DNA from: Lewinellaceae bacterium
Lineage (GTDB): Bacteria > Bacteroidota > Bacteroidia > Chitinophagales > Saprospiraceae
Assembly: GCA_020636025.1 (NCBI GenBank)
Contig: JACJYQ010000003.1
Location: 434,001-498,000 of the forward strand
Length of the DNA stretch: 64,000 bases
Direction: 5' to 3'
The translations under genes and the position numbers were made by a program. Of the stretch, positions 27,673-36,239 are shown piece by piece; within the stretch, counting starts at the first letter, position 1, and the number at the start of each line of letters is the position of its first letter. The notes under the pieces were generated by a model. It saw only the letters and a list, made by a program, of their open reading frames with translations. It was not told the origin of the DNA and ran no database searches.

Positions 27673-30630
27673 ATGAAAAACATCTACACAATTATTTGTC
27701 TGATCTTTTTTGCGACAGCCGACTTGTCGGCCCAAACCCGAACAGTATCCGGTATGGTTAAAACAAAGGACGGTCAGGCGCTGGCGGGGGTCACGGTCGC
27801 TGCTAAAGGCCATTCGATGGGTACGAACACCAACGCAGAAGGCCACTATGAACTGGAAATTCCTCAGACTGTAGCTACCCTGGTATTTTCCTACCTCGGT
27901 TACGAAACTCAGGAGATCAGCATCCGCAACCGGCAGCAGATTGATGTATTACTGGCGGAAACACCCGGTTACTTGAAAGAGGTAGTGGTAACCGGGTTTG
28001 GCAGCCAGAGCAAGCGCCGGCTTACCAGTTCCATTGTATCGGCCGGGGAGGAAGTGTTTAAAAATGTTCCGGTTACTGATTTCCAGAATGCTTTGCAAGG
28101 GCGTTTGCCGGGGGTGGACTTGACGAATACTTCTGGGATGTTGAATTCTGAGCCAATTATCCGCATTCGGGGTATAGGCAGTATAAGTGCCGGCAATCAA
28201 CCGATTGTGGTAATAGATGGGCTTATTCTGGCGGATAGGGCTAAGCCATATTATTACGATTATGGTGGCTTTGCGACGAACCCCTTTATAAACTTGAATC
28301 CAAACGATATAAAGTCTGTAGAAGTATTGAAAGATGCTGCTGCCTCTGCTATATATGGCTCTCGTGGCTCAAATGGAGTTATTTTGATCACAACCAAAAA
28401 CGGGGCTTACAATGCCCAGCCAAAGATAAATATTGGTTATTGGGCAGGGTTTTCAGAGGCTTCAAACAAGCTCAGGCTTTTGAATGGACCCGAATATGCA
28501 AAGTCCTGGAATCAGGCGGTACTAAATGCCGTGGATGTCGACTCTTCTTTGCTCCTCCCTGATAGTCAACCCTCTACTGATTGGGTGGGCCTGGGTTTGA
28601 GAAAAGGGTTTAAACAGGAAGCTTATGCCAGCGTAGCCGGTGGAACCAAGACCACAAAATACTATGTCGCGGCAACGGCGCACGATGAAAACTCTTTTTT
28701 GCTAAACAACGATTTGCAACGCTATGCGGTTAGAGTCAACCTGGATCAATTGATCGGGGAGAAATTCACGCTTGGACTTTCCGTCGCGCCATCAAGGGTT
28801 AAAACCACTCGCCCCGATGATTATTCTTCTCCATTCTTCTGGGCTGCAATTGAACCACCCAATACCGAAGCATTTGATGCTTCAGGTAAATTAATCGCTG
28901 GTACGCCCTATGCTACCCTCACGGAAACATGGACTGATTTTACAACAAATCAACTTTTGTTAAACACATCCTTGAGCTACTGGCTTTTACCGGGTCTGAA
29001 TCTGAAAACAAGTTTGGGCGTTGAGACAACCCAGGGTCAGGAACTTTTCAATTGGAGTTCAAAAACATATTATGGCTATCCAAGTGGCTTTGCATCATCT
29101 TATAACAATGAGGCATTCAATTATAACTGGACTACACTTGCCAACTGGAAAAGAACCATTGCCAAGAAGCATGACATAGACCTGACTGCGGGATTCCATT
29201 TATCAAAGGAAACACTTCGTGGTGTGCTGTTAGAAGGAGTTGGCTTCTCAGATGATCGATTAAAGTATGTTGGCTCTGCCTCTCAATTCTATAGCTTTAG
29301 TAGCCAGTACACAGCAGCCGGGTTTACAGGTTTTTTGGCAAGATTGAATTATGCTTATGCCAACAAGTATCTGCTCAGTTTATCCGGTCGATACGACGGT
29401 TCTTCCCGATTTGGCGTATTAAAACGTTTCGGCTTTTTCCCGGCAGTTTCTGCCGGCTGGGTGATTACGGATGAGTCATTTTTCAATCCCGGTTTTGTCA
29501 ACTTCCTGAAACTCCGCAGCAGCTTTGGGATATCGGGCAATGCGGAAATAAACGATTTTGCGTCAAAGGGACTGGTTCGCTTTGGTCAAAATTACGACGG
29601 ACAGCCCGGATACGATGTCCTTAGCCTGGATAATGATGAACTCGGTTGGGAAAAAAACCTCCAATGGGATGCAGGACTTGATTTTTCAGTTTGGAAAAAC
29701 CGTATTCGGGGAAGTCTGGGATATTATATAAAAGATACCAGAGATTTACTACTTAGTGCGCCGGTCCCAGCTACCACTGGATTCACGGTCATTACACAAA
29801 ATGTGGGCGAAGTAAGAAACCAGGGGTTTGAATTTGACTTATCAGCTGATATACTAACCCGCAATTTAAAATGGACCATTCAGTTAAATGGCGCCACTTT
29901 GAAAAACGAAGTGCGCAAACTGATTGATTCAAATGGCGATGGTCTGGATGACGATATTTATACGCAATTCAGGTTTCTATTCCGACCTGGAGAAGCAATC
30001 GGCACTTTTTTTATGGCCGAGTTCGCAGGTGTAGATCTGGAGAACGGCGATGCGCTTTTCTGGAATGCAGAAGGAACCGAGAAACTCCCCAATGATGTTT
30101 CAGATGCTAACCGTAGAATTGTAGGTCATTCCATTCCAGCTTTTACCGGGGGCATCTCCAATACATTCAGATACAAGGGTTTTGATCTCAACACTTTTTT
30201 ACAGTTCAAGACAGGGTATCAAATTTACATACTTGATGGGACAACGCTTTTATTTGGCATTTCTGGCGATGGAAATGCCATAAAGAAGTATGCAGATGAT
30301 GTATGGACACCTACAAACACAGATACCAATGTTCCTGAAAACAGGCTTGGTGAACAAAATGGTAACCAGCGCAGCTCTGCAAAAATCTTTGATGGAGACT
30401 ACCTGCGGGTTAAGAATGTAAGTCTGGGTTATACCTTCCAAAATCTTGGAAGAAGAAATTATCAACTGAGAATTTTTATGGCAGCTCAAAATCTGTTCCT
30501 GTTGACCAATTACCCCGGCCTGGATCCAGATTCCAGTACCTACCCAGCTAAACAGGCAGAACAAGGGGCAACAATTAGTCTGCCACCCTCTTCCCGCAGC
30601 TATACCATGGGCTTCAACCTTGATTTTTAA
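27673..30630 (+). CDS. SusC/RagA-like TonB-dependent outer-membrane transporter
   Basis: 985 residues from the ATG at 27673, which begins the signal peptide MKNIYTIICLIFFATADLSAQ; an upstream in-frame Met at 27643 would add ten residues ahead of it. A carboxypeptidase-D-like regulatory domain (about 23-105, VSGMVKTKDGQALAGV) precedes the TonB box/plug (EVVVTGFGSQSKR, then NALQGRLPGVDL ... VVIDGLI) and a 22-strand-type barrel to the C-terminal Phe. SusC proteins import oligosaccharides or peptides (RagA type) across the outer membrane with a SusD lid. SusD follows after 19 bases. The ligand is not deducible; the caspase and M23 peptidase neighbours suggest peptides as much as glycans. Confidence 0.95.
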   Translation: MKNIYTIICLIFFATADLSAQTRTVSGMVKTKDGQALAGVTVAAKGHSMGTNTNAEGHYELEIPQTVATLVFSYLGYETQEISIRNRQQIDVLLAETPGYLKEVVVTGFGSQSKRRLTSSIVSAGEEVFKNVPVTDFQNALQGRLPGVDLTNTSGMLNSEPIIRIRGIGSISAGNQPIVVIDGLILADRAKPYYYDYGGFATNPFINLNPNDIKSVEVLKDAAASAIYGSRGSNGVILITTKNGAYNAQPKINIGYWAGFSEASNKLRLLNGPEYAKSWNQAVLNAVDVDSSLLLPDSQPSTDWVGLGLRKGFKQEAYASVAGGTKTTKYYVAATAHDENSFLLNNDLQRYAVRVNLDQLIGEKFTLGLSVAPSRVKTTRPDDYSSPFFWAAIEPPNTEAFDASGKLIAGTPYATLTETWTDFTTNQLLLNTSLSYWLLPGLNLKTSLGVETTQGQELFNWSSKTYYGYPSGFASSYNNEAFNYNWTTLANWKRTIAKKHDIDLTAGFHLSKETLRGVLLEGVGFSDDRLKYVGSASQFYSFSSQYTAAGFTGFLARLNYAYANKYLLSLSGRYDGSSRFGVLKRFGFFPAVSAGWVITDESFFNPGFVNFLKLRSSFGISGNAEINDFASKGLVRFGQNYDGQPGYDVLSLDNDELGWEKNLQWDAGLDFSVWKNRIRGSLGYYIKDTRDLLLSAPVPATTGFTVITQNVGEVRNQGFEFDLSADILTRNLKWTIQLNGATLKNEVRKLIDSNGDGLDDDIYTQFRFLFRPGEAIGTFFMAEFAGVDLENGDALFWNAEGTEKLPNDVSDANRRIVGHSIPAFTGGISNTFRYKGFDLNTFLQFKTGYQIYILDGTTLLFGISGDGNAIKKYADDVWTPTNTDTNVPENRLGEQNGNQRSSAKIFDGDYLRVKNVSLGYTFQNLGRRNYQLRIFMAAQNLFLLTNYPGLDPDSSTYPAKQAEQGATISLPPSSRSYTMGFNLDF

Positions 30631-30649
30631 CCAAAAAAGAAATGTAACC

Positions 30650-32107
30650 ATGAAACATCGATTCCATACGTATCTTCTTACCCTGATTTCAGTACTAATT
30701 CTCTCTTGTAATAAATTTCACGATGAAATTTTACCTCAGGATGAGCTGCCACTTAGCACGGTTTACCAAACAGCCGCTGATCTGGAATCTGCCATCAATG
30801 GTGTGTACAATGTGCTTCAAGGAAACTATTTAGCAGGTCAAAATTTGATCCAAATACCGGAACTGATGAGCGGTAATGGAACTTTTTATATCGCAGGGAT
30901 TCCTGAATCCCTTGATTTGGCTAACAGGAATTTACGAAGTTCTAATTTGAATGCAACGAATTTCTGGATAGAGGCCTACAAAGCCATTAATCTGGCCAAT
31001 GCCGTTTTGGAAGCCTTGGGCACAGTAGTTGATCCGGCTCTTACCATTGATCTGAACAACAAACTGGAAGGGGAAGCTTTGTTTATTCGAGCATATCTAC
31101 ATTTTGAACTCGTTCGTTACTTTGGGCAACCGTACGGAGATAACAGTCCTGAAAATGGTGTTCCAATTGCCACAAAGGCAATTTTGAAAAAAAGTGACAT
31201 CACTTATCCGGCAAGGGCTAGTGTACAGGAGGTATATGACCAGGTTATGCAGGATTTACTCCACGCCGGAGACCTGTTACCTGCGTCACAGCCCGTCTAC
31301 CGCGCAAATCCAAGAGCTGTGAAAGCGTTGCTTGCCCGGGTCGCTTTCCAAATGGGTGATTACGGTACCGCATCAACCTATGCCAAAAGCCTGATAGAAG
31401 ACGAACCGGGGCTTGTGTTAAATGCCACCCCAGAGGAATTTTATACAAATGAGTCTTCTGCCGAGGCAATTTGGGTGGTAAAATTTACAACATCAGATGC
31501 CAGCTCTATAGCATTCTGGTTTGATAAAACCAGAAACAGGATTGGGCTTTCTCCATCCTTGAAATCCGATTTTGAGGCAATAGCAACCCCGTCGCAAAAA
31601 TCAGCCGCTCAATTAGCTGGATTAAGTATTGTGGATCTTAGAAGTACAGTTCCTCTTATATCCAGCGACACTCTTTTTACCAATAAGTACGAGGATATTG
31701 CCGGTCTTGGTGACGACACACCCATGGCCCGGCTCGCGGAGTTTATACTCATGCGCGCTGAAGCACTCGCCCGGGGCGGAGACATGCCCGGTAGTATAGA
31801 ATTGCTCAATCAGATCCGCGCCCGCTCACTCCGTGTTCGCGATGCCAGCGGAAATGAAAACCCCGGAGATCAGCAAATCGTATTATTCAAACCCGAAGAT
31901 TTTGCCGATGCCGATGCGCTCATAGATGCCATTGTATTGGAGCGCCGGGTAGAGCTCTGCTTTGAAGGTAATTACTTCCAGGATTTGATCCGGCTGCACC
32001 GGGATATTGAAGGGCTGCCTTTCGATGCCTGCCCTTGTAGGCTGCCTATCCCGCAGCAGGAGATAGATGTGAATAAGAATTTGAAGCAAAACGAGTCTTG
32101 TTATTGA
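30650..32107 (+). CDS. SusD/RagB-like surface lipoprotein
   Basis: 485 residues from the ATG at 30650; an in-frame start at 30620 overlaps susC and lacks a signal sequence. The lipoprotein signal ends LISVLILSC, placing the mature Cys near residue 23. The SusD fold is visible: the N-terminal LSTVYQTAADLESAINGVYNVL, the TPR-like region LANAVLEAL ... GEALFIRAYLHFELVRYFG, and the C-terminal LERRVELCFEGNYFQDLIRL and LPIPQQEIDVNKNLKQN. It caps the SusC transporter and binds ligand at the cell surface. Cysteines at the C-terminus (CPC, ESCY) are unusual and may form disulfides. Confidence 0.94.
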   Translation: MKHRFHTYLLTLISVLILSCNKFHDEILPQDELPLSTVYQTAADLESAINGVYNVLQGNYLAGQNLIQIPELMSGNGTFYIAGIPESLDLANRNLRSSNLNATNFWIEAYKAINLANAVLEALGTVVDPALTIDLNNKLEGEALFIRAYLHFELVRYFGQPYGDNSPENGVPIATKAILKKSDITYPARASVQEVYDQVMQDLLHAGDLLPASQPVYRANPRAVKALLARVAFQMGDYGTASTYAKSLIEDEPGLVLNATPEEFYTNESSAEAIWVVKFTTSDASSIAFWFDKTRNRIGLSPSLKSDFEAIATPSQKSAAQLAGLSIVDLRSTVPLISSDTLFTNKYEDIAGLGDDTPMARLAEFILMRAEALARGGDMPGSIELLNQIRARSLRVRDASGNENPGDQQIVLFKPEDFADADALIDAIVLERRVELCFEGNYFQDLIRLHRDIEGLPFDACPCRLPIPQQEIDVNKNLKQNESCY

Positions 32108-32142
32108 GACAAGTTGGCCTGGCACTACGCACAGGTGTTTTT

Positions 32143-32336
32143 CAGATGTCTCTCGCGCCTGCGGCGGATCGACATGACAGCGTTCACTTGGTGAGGCCGG
32201 GTTACTCGGATTTCTCCCTACGGTCGAAATTGTTCCTTTGAGTATTGTCATTTCGAACGAAGTGAGAAATCCGAATAAAAAAGACTTCCCAATGTGAAAT
32301 ATCATGTCGATCCGCCGCAGGCGTGAGAGACATCTG
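32143..32336. repeat. Composite nested inverted repeat, copy 1
   Basis: The outer arms 32143-32177 and 32302-32336 (CAGATGTCTCTCGCGCC facing its complement) match over 35 bases with one mismatch. Nested inside, 32207-32230 and 32250-32273 (CGGATTTCTC...GTCGAAAT facing ATTTCGAACGAAGTGAG) form a second hairpin with three mismatches. The TTTCGAACGAAGTGAGAAAT word is, to my knowledge, widespread between Bacteroidota genes. A second composite copy is at 40769-40944. Confidence 0.85.
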
Positions 32337-32424
32337 AAAAAGAGTAGTGCTTGACAAGCCACAAACTCAAATTGCATAACTCAATTAAACCACAAGAATT
32401 CATCTTAAATCTTTCACTTTCCGC

Positions 32425-32451
32425 CCTGCGTGGGTGTTTTCACCCCGCAGG
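32425..32451. repeat. Hairpin element with GTGGGTGTTTTCAC core, copy 2
   Basis: CCTGCG-TGGGTG-TTTT-CACCC-CGCAGG, the same core as 7048-7095 but with C instead of T in the right arm. It forms a stem with a TTTT loop. Confidence 0.6.
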
Positions 32452-32502
32452 ATTAGCAACGTGAGATGTACAGGAACAGCCTTTGCAAATGGCCGGTTTA
32501 TT

Positions 32503-32538
32503 CCAGATGTCGATCCGCCGAAGGCGCGAGAGACATCT
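32503..32538. repeat. Solo outer arm of the composite repeat
   Basis: CCAGATGTCGATCCGCCG and AGGCGCGAGAGACATCT repeat the right outer arm of the element at 32143-32336 without a partner or inner hairpin. Confidence 0.7.
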
Positions 32539-32637
32539 AAAAACTATCTGACATCGCAAAACCACATGATTATTATTCTTGAGCCTGTGCGCAACACCCT
32601 CACTAAATTGATCAAATAATGCTAAACCAGCCTGGCA

Positions 32638-35109
32638 ATGAAAAACATAATTATCATCTTGATTTTAGGACTTCCATGCTCCCTTATCGCACAAACGGGT
32701 GAAAAAGGGGTGATACCGGTTGAAAACAAAGCAGCCAGTGATTCAGGCACCACTCGCGCTGTAGTTATCGGTATTTCAGATTATGAAGACCCGGAAATCC
32801 CCGACCTTCAGTTTGCTAACAAGGATGCCCTGGCCTTTGCCGAATTCCTGCGCTCCAAAACGGGGGGCAACCTGAATGAAGATCAATTGATGATATTAAC
32901 GGACAGCCAGGCTACAGAAAGTAGAATATATTTTGCATTGGACTGGCTCCGTGATGAATCTGAGGAAGGTGATCAGGCCATTATTTACTTTTCCGGGCAT
33001 GGCGATGCGGATATAAAGTTGCATTCCCAACCAGGCTTGCTCCTAACTTATAACAGTACGGTACAGACGCCCAAAATAACCAGCCTGGAGCTCAGTGATC
33101 TTGAGGACTACCTGACCACAATTTCTCTTGATAAGAAAGCAAGAGTGATCCTGGTCACCGATGCTTGTAGATCCGGAAAGCTGGCAAGCAGAGAAGGAGG
33201 CAGTAAATTGGCCAATTTGGAACTGGCAGCATTGGACAAACAGGCAGTCAAGATCTTGTCATGCCAGGCGGATGAATTGAGTTGGGAAAGCGTACAATGG
33301 GGCGGCGGTCGTGGAGTTTTCAGCTATTTTCTGGTGACTGGACTATACGGGATGGCGGACAATAACAAGGACAAAAGGGTGACGCTCACAGAAATCGAAC
33401 GCTACCTGGAAGACAACGTAAGTCGCGAAGTATCGCCATCAAGCCAGATTCCTAAAGTGATCGGCAACCCAAAAGAAAAAATAACAAAGGTTTTTGAGGA
33501 TGAACTGGCCAAAGTCATGGAGCAGATGGATCCCAATACTGTGAAATACAAGCCGATTGTTCAGCGTGGGATAGAGGATGAAACACTTGCAAACGTAGAT
33601 TCACTGACTCGGAAGCTTTACAAACAATTCAAGGAGGCAGTTGTCGCAAATGCCTTTTTTGAGCCGATAGATTCCTGCGCCGATACGCTGTATACACTAC
33701 TGATGCAAGTGGCAGGATTGCAGCCGCTGTACAATAGCATGCGCCGGAACTACGCAGCTGCCCTGATGGATGATGCACAGGAAGCGATGAACGGTTGGCT
33801 CAGGTCGGATCCCCGAGAGACGATGTCATGGAGTACAAAACGAAAAAATGATTACCAACGGTTCCCTCATCAATTGGCACGCGCTGCTGAAATACTGGGT
33901 AATACACACTATTTGTACAATGACCTGAAAGCAAAAGAATACTTTTTTAGGGCGAGAGTTCAGATTGTTGAAATGGGAGGGGATTCAGTGAGTCCGGATT
34001 CACCCTTGTTACCACCTTTGTTGCAAACAGTTGAGGCAGGGTTGAAATACGATAGTACGGCCCCTTATCTGTATGCTAAAAAAGCCTATTACTATACATA
34101 TCGAAATGAACATAAAATTGCCGCTGAATTAATGCAAAAAGCCTTAGATCTGGCGCCTGGCTGGACTTGGGCCTACAATACACTTTGTTACATTTACTTT
34201 AAAGATGGAAATTATAGAAAAGAAAAGGAAACGGCTTATGACGCATATCATAAAGGTATTCTGGATCCAGGCATTTTGAATAACCTAAAAAATTATACCC
34301 AGGATGACCATCAAATAGACGAATCTAAATTGATGGGTAAAAAAACAATAGAATTAATGGATTCCCGGGATGAGTATGACGATCTACTTTCTTACAGAGC
34401 AAATCAATATTGGGGGAGTGGATATCCAGATAAAGCGGAAAAAACATTTAAGAAATATATCAAGCAGGTTTTGGCTGGAGATGATAATAAAGAAAAGTCA
34501 AAGCTCTGGTTCCCCTACCACCAATTAGGTTGGGTGCTAACTGTTAAAGGTGAATGGGATGAAGCAGAGAGGTGGTATAAAATGAGTGATTCCATTAAAG
34601 AAAACTCGTTAGCCAAAGCCGGGCTTTTCCAAATAGCGCACAAGAAAGGGCAGCACAAACTTGCTAAGAAATATTTGAAGAGTGCCATAAAAACTGGGTA
34701 TTATAAAAATCCACAAACAATTGTCTACGATGGTGCTTTTTTGCTCTGTATTTATGACTGGGTTGACGAAGTGATACTCCTATATTCCAGCTCGTTGGAG
34801 CTTTTCCCAAAATTCGCGCCATTGCGCTATGACCTTGGCCGTATCTATCTGGAGCAAAAGAATGATTACAGAAAAGGCATATCTCTGCTGAAAAAGGCTG
34901 TAAAGTTGGACTCCACCCATGCCTACGCCCGTTACCACCTAGCTGCTGCATACGCTCATATTGGGAAGAATGAAGCTGCCTTGAAACATTTGGATAAAGC
35001 CCTTGAAGCTGGATTTGATGAATTTGAGCAGCTGGCAGGAGATAGTCGATGGAGTGCTTTGTGTGACACTCAAGGGTATAAAGCACTTATAGCAAAATAT
35101 AAAAGATAG
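32638..35109 (+). CDS. Exported caspase (C14)-TPR protein 3
   Basis: 823 residues, the shortest and most diverged paralogue. A signal peptide MKNIIIILILGLPCSLIAQ is followed by GEKGVIP and a caspase domain (about 38-285). His121 is in FSGHGD and Cys177 in VTDACRSG, with VQWGGGRGVFSYF and DNNKDKRVTLTEI. The middle domain lies at about 320-440 (RKLYKQFKEAVVANAFF ... HYLYNDLKAKEYFFRAR). TPRs run to the end, which closes DSRWSALCDTQGYKALIAKY like its relatives. Probably periplasmic. It follows a 530-base repeat region, so it likely begins a new transcript that continues into the fibre-like gene 138 bases downstream. Confidence 0.9.
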   Translation: MKNIIIILILGLPCSLIAQTGEKGVIPVENKAASDSGTTRAVVIGISDYEDPEIPDLQFANKDALAFAEFLRSKTGGNLNEDQLMILTDSQATESRIYFALDWLRDESEEGDQAIIYFSGHGDADIKLHSQPGLLLTYNSTVQTPKITSLELSDLEDYLTTISLDKKARVILVTDACRSGKLASREGGSKLANLELAALDKQAVKILSCQADELSWESVQWGGGRGVFSYFLVTGLYGMADNNKDKRVTLTEIERYLEDNVSREVSPSSQIPKVIGNPKEKITKVFEDELAKVMEQMDPNTVKYKPIVQRGIEDETLANVDSLTRKLYKQFKEAVVANAFFEPIDSCADTLYTLLMQVAGLQPLYNSMRRNYAAALMDDAQEAMNGWLRSDPRETMSWSTKRKNDYQRFPHQLARAAEILGNTHYLYNDLKAKEYFFRARVQIVEMGGDSVSPDSPLLPPLLQTVEAGLKYDSTAPYLYAKKAYYYTYRNEHKIAAELMQKALDLAPGWTWAYNTLCYIYFKDGNYRKEKETAYDAYHKGILDPGILNNLKNYTQDDHQIDESKLMGKKTIELMDSRDEYDDLLSYRANQYWGSGYPDKAEKTFKKYIKQVLAGDDNKEKSKLWFPYHQLGWVLTVKGEWDEAERWYKMSDSIKENSLAKAGLFQIAHKKGQHKLAKKYLKSAIKTGYYKNPQTIVYDGAFLLCIYDWVDEVILLYSSSLELFPKFAPLRYDLGRIYLEQKNDYRKGISLLKKAVKLDSTHAYARYHLAAAYAHIGKNEAALKHLDKALEAGFDEFEQLAGDSRWSALCDTQGYKALIAKYKR

Positions 35110-35247
35110 TAAGGTCTAACCTTATAGATTTAATAGTATGGACGCCTTTCTTGCGGTCGACCTGACAGAATGCACTTTCAAAAATCGAAGAGACGGCATC
35201 AAAACAAATTATTCACCCTTATCTATTCACTTTAAAATGTCAAAAAA

Positions 35248-36174
35248 ATGAAAGCAATTATTCTAACCACACTAAGTTGTTTAATCTCAACAGCTTTGCT
35301 TTGCCAATGGAACACGAACGGAACCAGCGTTTATTACAATGGCGGTAAAGTAGGTGTTGGAACCAGCACTCCAACGGGCGTTTTACACATTATTGGAGAC
35401 AATAGCGCCAATGATGCCAGTGTCTCCGGCCCGGGAGGTTTCCTGGTGCTTGGCAATACAAACAGTGCCAATCTCGCGCTCGATAATAATGAAATTATGG
35501 CACGGAGCAACGGAGGCATCGCCAACCTGGGCCTTCAGGCTGATGGCGGCTCACTTACAGTTCATGCAGGAACCGGTTCAGGTAACGATAAGGTACATAT
35601 TGCAGGGAGCGGAAATGTAGGCATTGGTACCATGGACCCCCAAGGCAAACTGGATGTGGTGGATAATTCTCCTGTTCTGAAGGTAAGGGCGCTTTCAAAT
35701 AATAAGGAGATTTCCCTAACCCCGGCAAACGGGAGCCTTGAAAGTACTAACAGTACTTTATATCTGAATCGCAGTTCTAACAATGCAATTGCATTTGGCC
35801 TTGGTGGTGGAGGTGTTGGCATTGGCACCGACAATATACCCTCGATCTATAAACTCGCTGTGGATGGAAAAGTCGTGGCGGAAGAAATCCGGGTAAAAAA
35901 CTCCAGTAGCTGGCCAGACTATGTTTTTACCCCGGAATATAACCTGATGCCTCTTCAGGAACTGGAGCAAAATATTCAGCAAAATGGGCACCTGCCAGGC
36001 ATACCCAATGCAAAAGAGGTAGAAACCAATGGCTTTGATTTAGGGGATATGAACCGCCGGTTACTGGAAAAGGTGGAGGAATTGACCTTGTATCTGATCG
36101 AGTTGAAAAAAGAAAACACGGCCTTATTAAACCGTGTACAGATGTTAGAAAAGGCGATCCCATCTGAACACTAA
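35248..36174 (+). CDS. Secreted fibre-like protein with C-terminal coiled coil
   Basis: 308 residues. A signal peptide (about 1-20, ending ALLCQ) leads into short GVGT/GIGT-containing repeats (VGVGTSTPTGVLHI, VGIGTMDPQGKLDV, VGIGTDNIPSIYKLAVDGKV), a pattern of bacterial tail-fibre/S74-like stalks. The C-terminal SSSWPDYVF, LPGIPNAKEV and GDMNRRLLEKVEELTLYLIE are common in Bacteroidota secreted proteins and end in a heptad coiled coil (about 265-300). It resembles an intramolecular-chaperone or trimerisation stalk but lacks a recognisable catalytic S74 dyad. No T9SS domain is seen. It sits between caspases 3 and 4, 65 bases before the latter. Its role is unknown. Confidence 0.75.
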   Translation: MKAIILTTLSCLISTALLCQWNTNGTSVYYNGGKVGVGTSTPTGVLHIIGDNSANDASVSGPGGFLVLGNTNSANLALDNNEIMARSNGGIANLGLQADGGSLTVHAGTGSGNDKVHIAGSGNVGIGTMDPQGKLDVVDNSPVLKVRALSNNKEISLTPANGSLESTNSTLYLNRSSNNAIAFGLGGGGVGIGTDNIPSIYKLAVDGKVVAEEIRVKNSSSWPDYVFTPEYNLMPLQELEQNIQQNGHLPGIPNAKEVETNGFDLGDMNRRLLEKVEELTLYLIELKKENTALLNRVQMLEKAIPSEH

Positions 36175-36239
36175 TGGTTAGTAGATCAGATTAGGCTGCT
36201 TGGGTATCGTATGCTTTTAAAGTCTTAAACCAATCTTCT

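Larger units (their letters stand above)
32108..32637. other. 530-base repeat-filled intergenic region
   Basis: Between susD and caspase gene 3. It contains the composite nested inverted repeat 32143-32336, the hairpin core 32425-32451 and a further single arm at 32503-32538. No gene was found; short frames here consist of repeat sequence. A promoter for caspase gene 3 is probably within the last 100 bases but is not evident. Confidence 0.7.
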
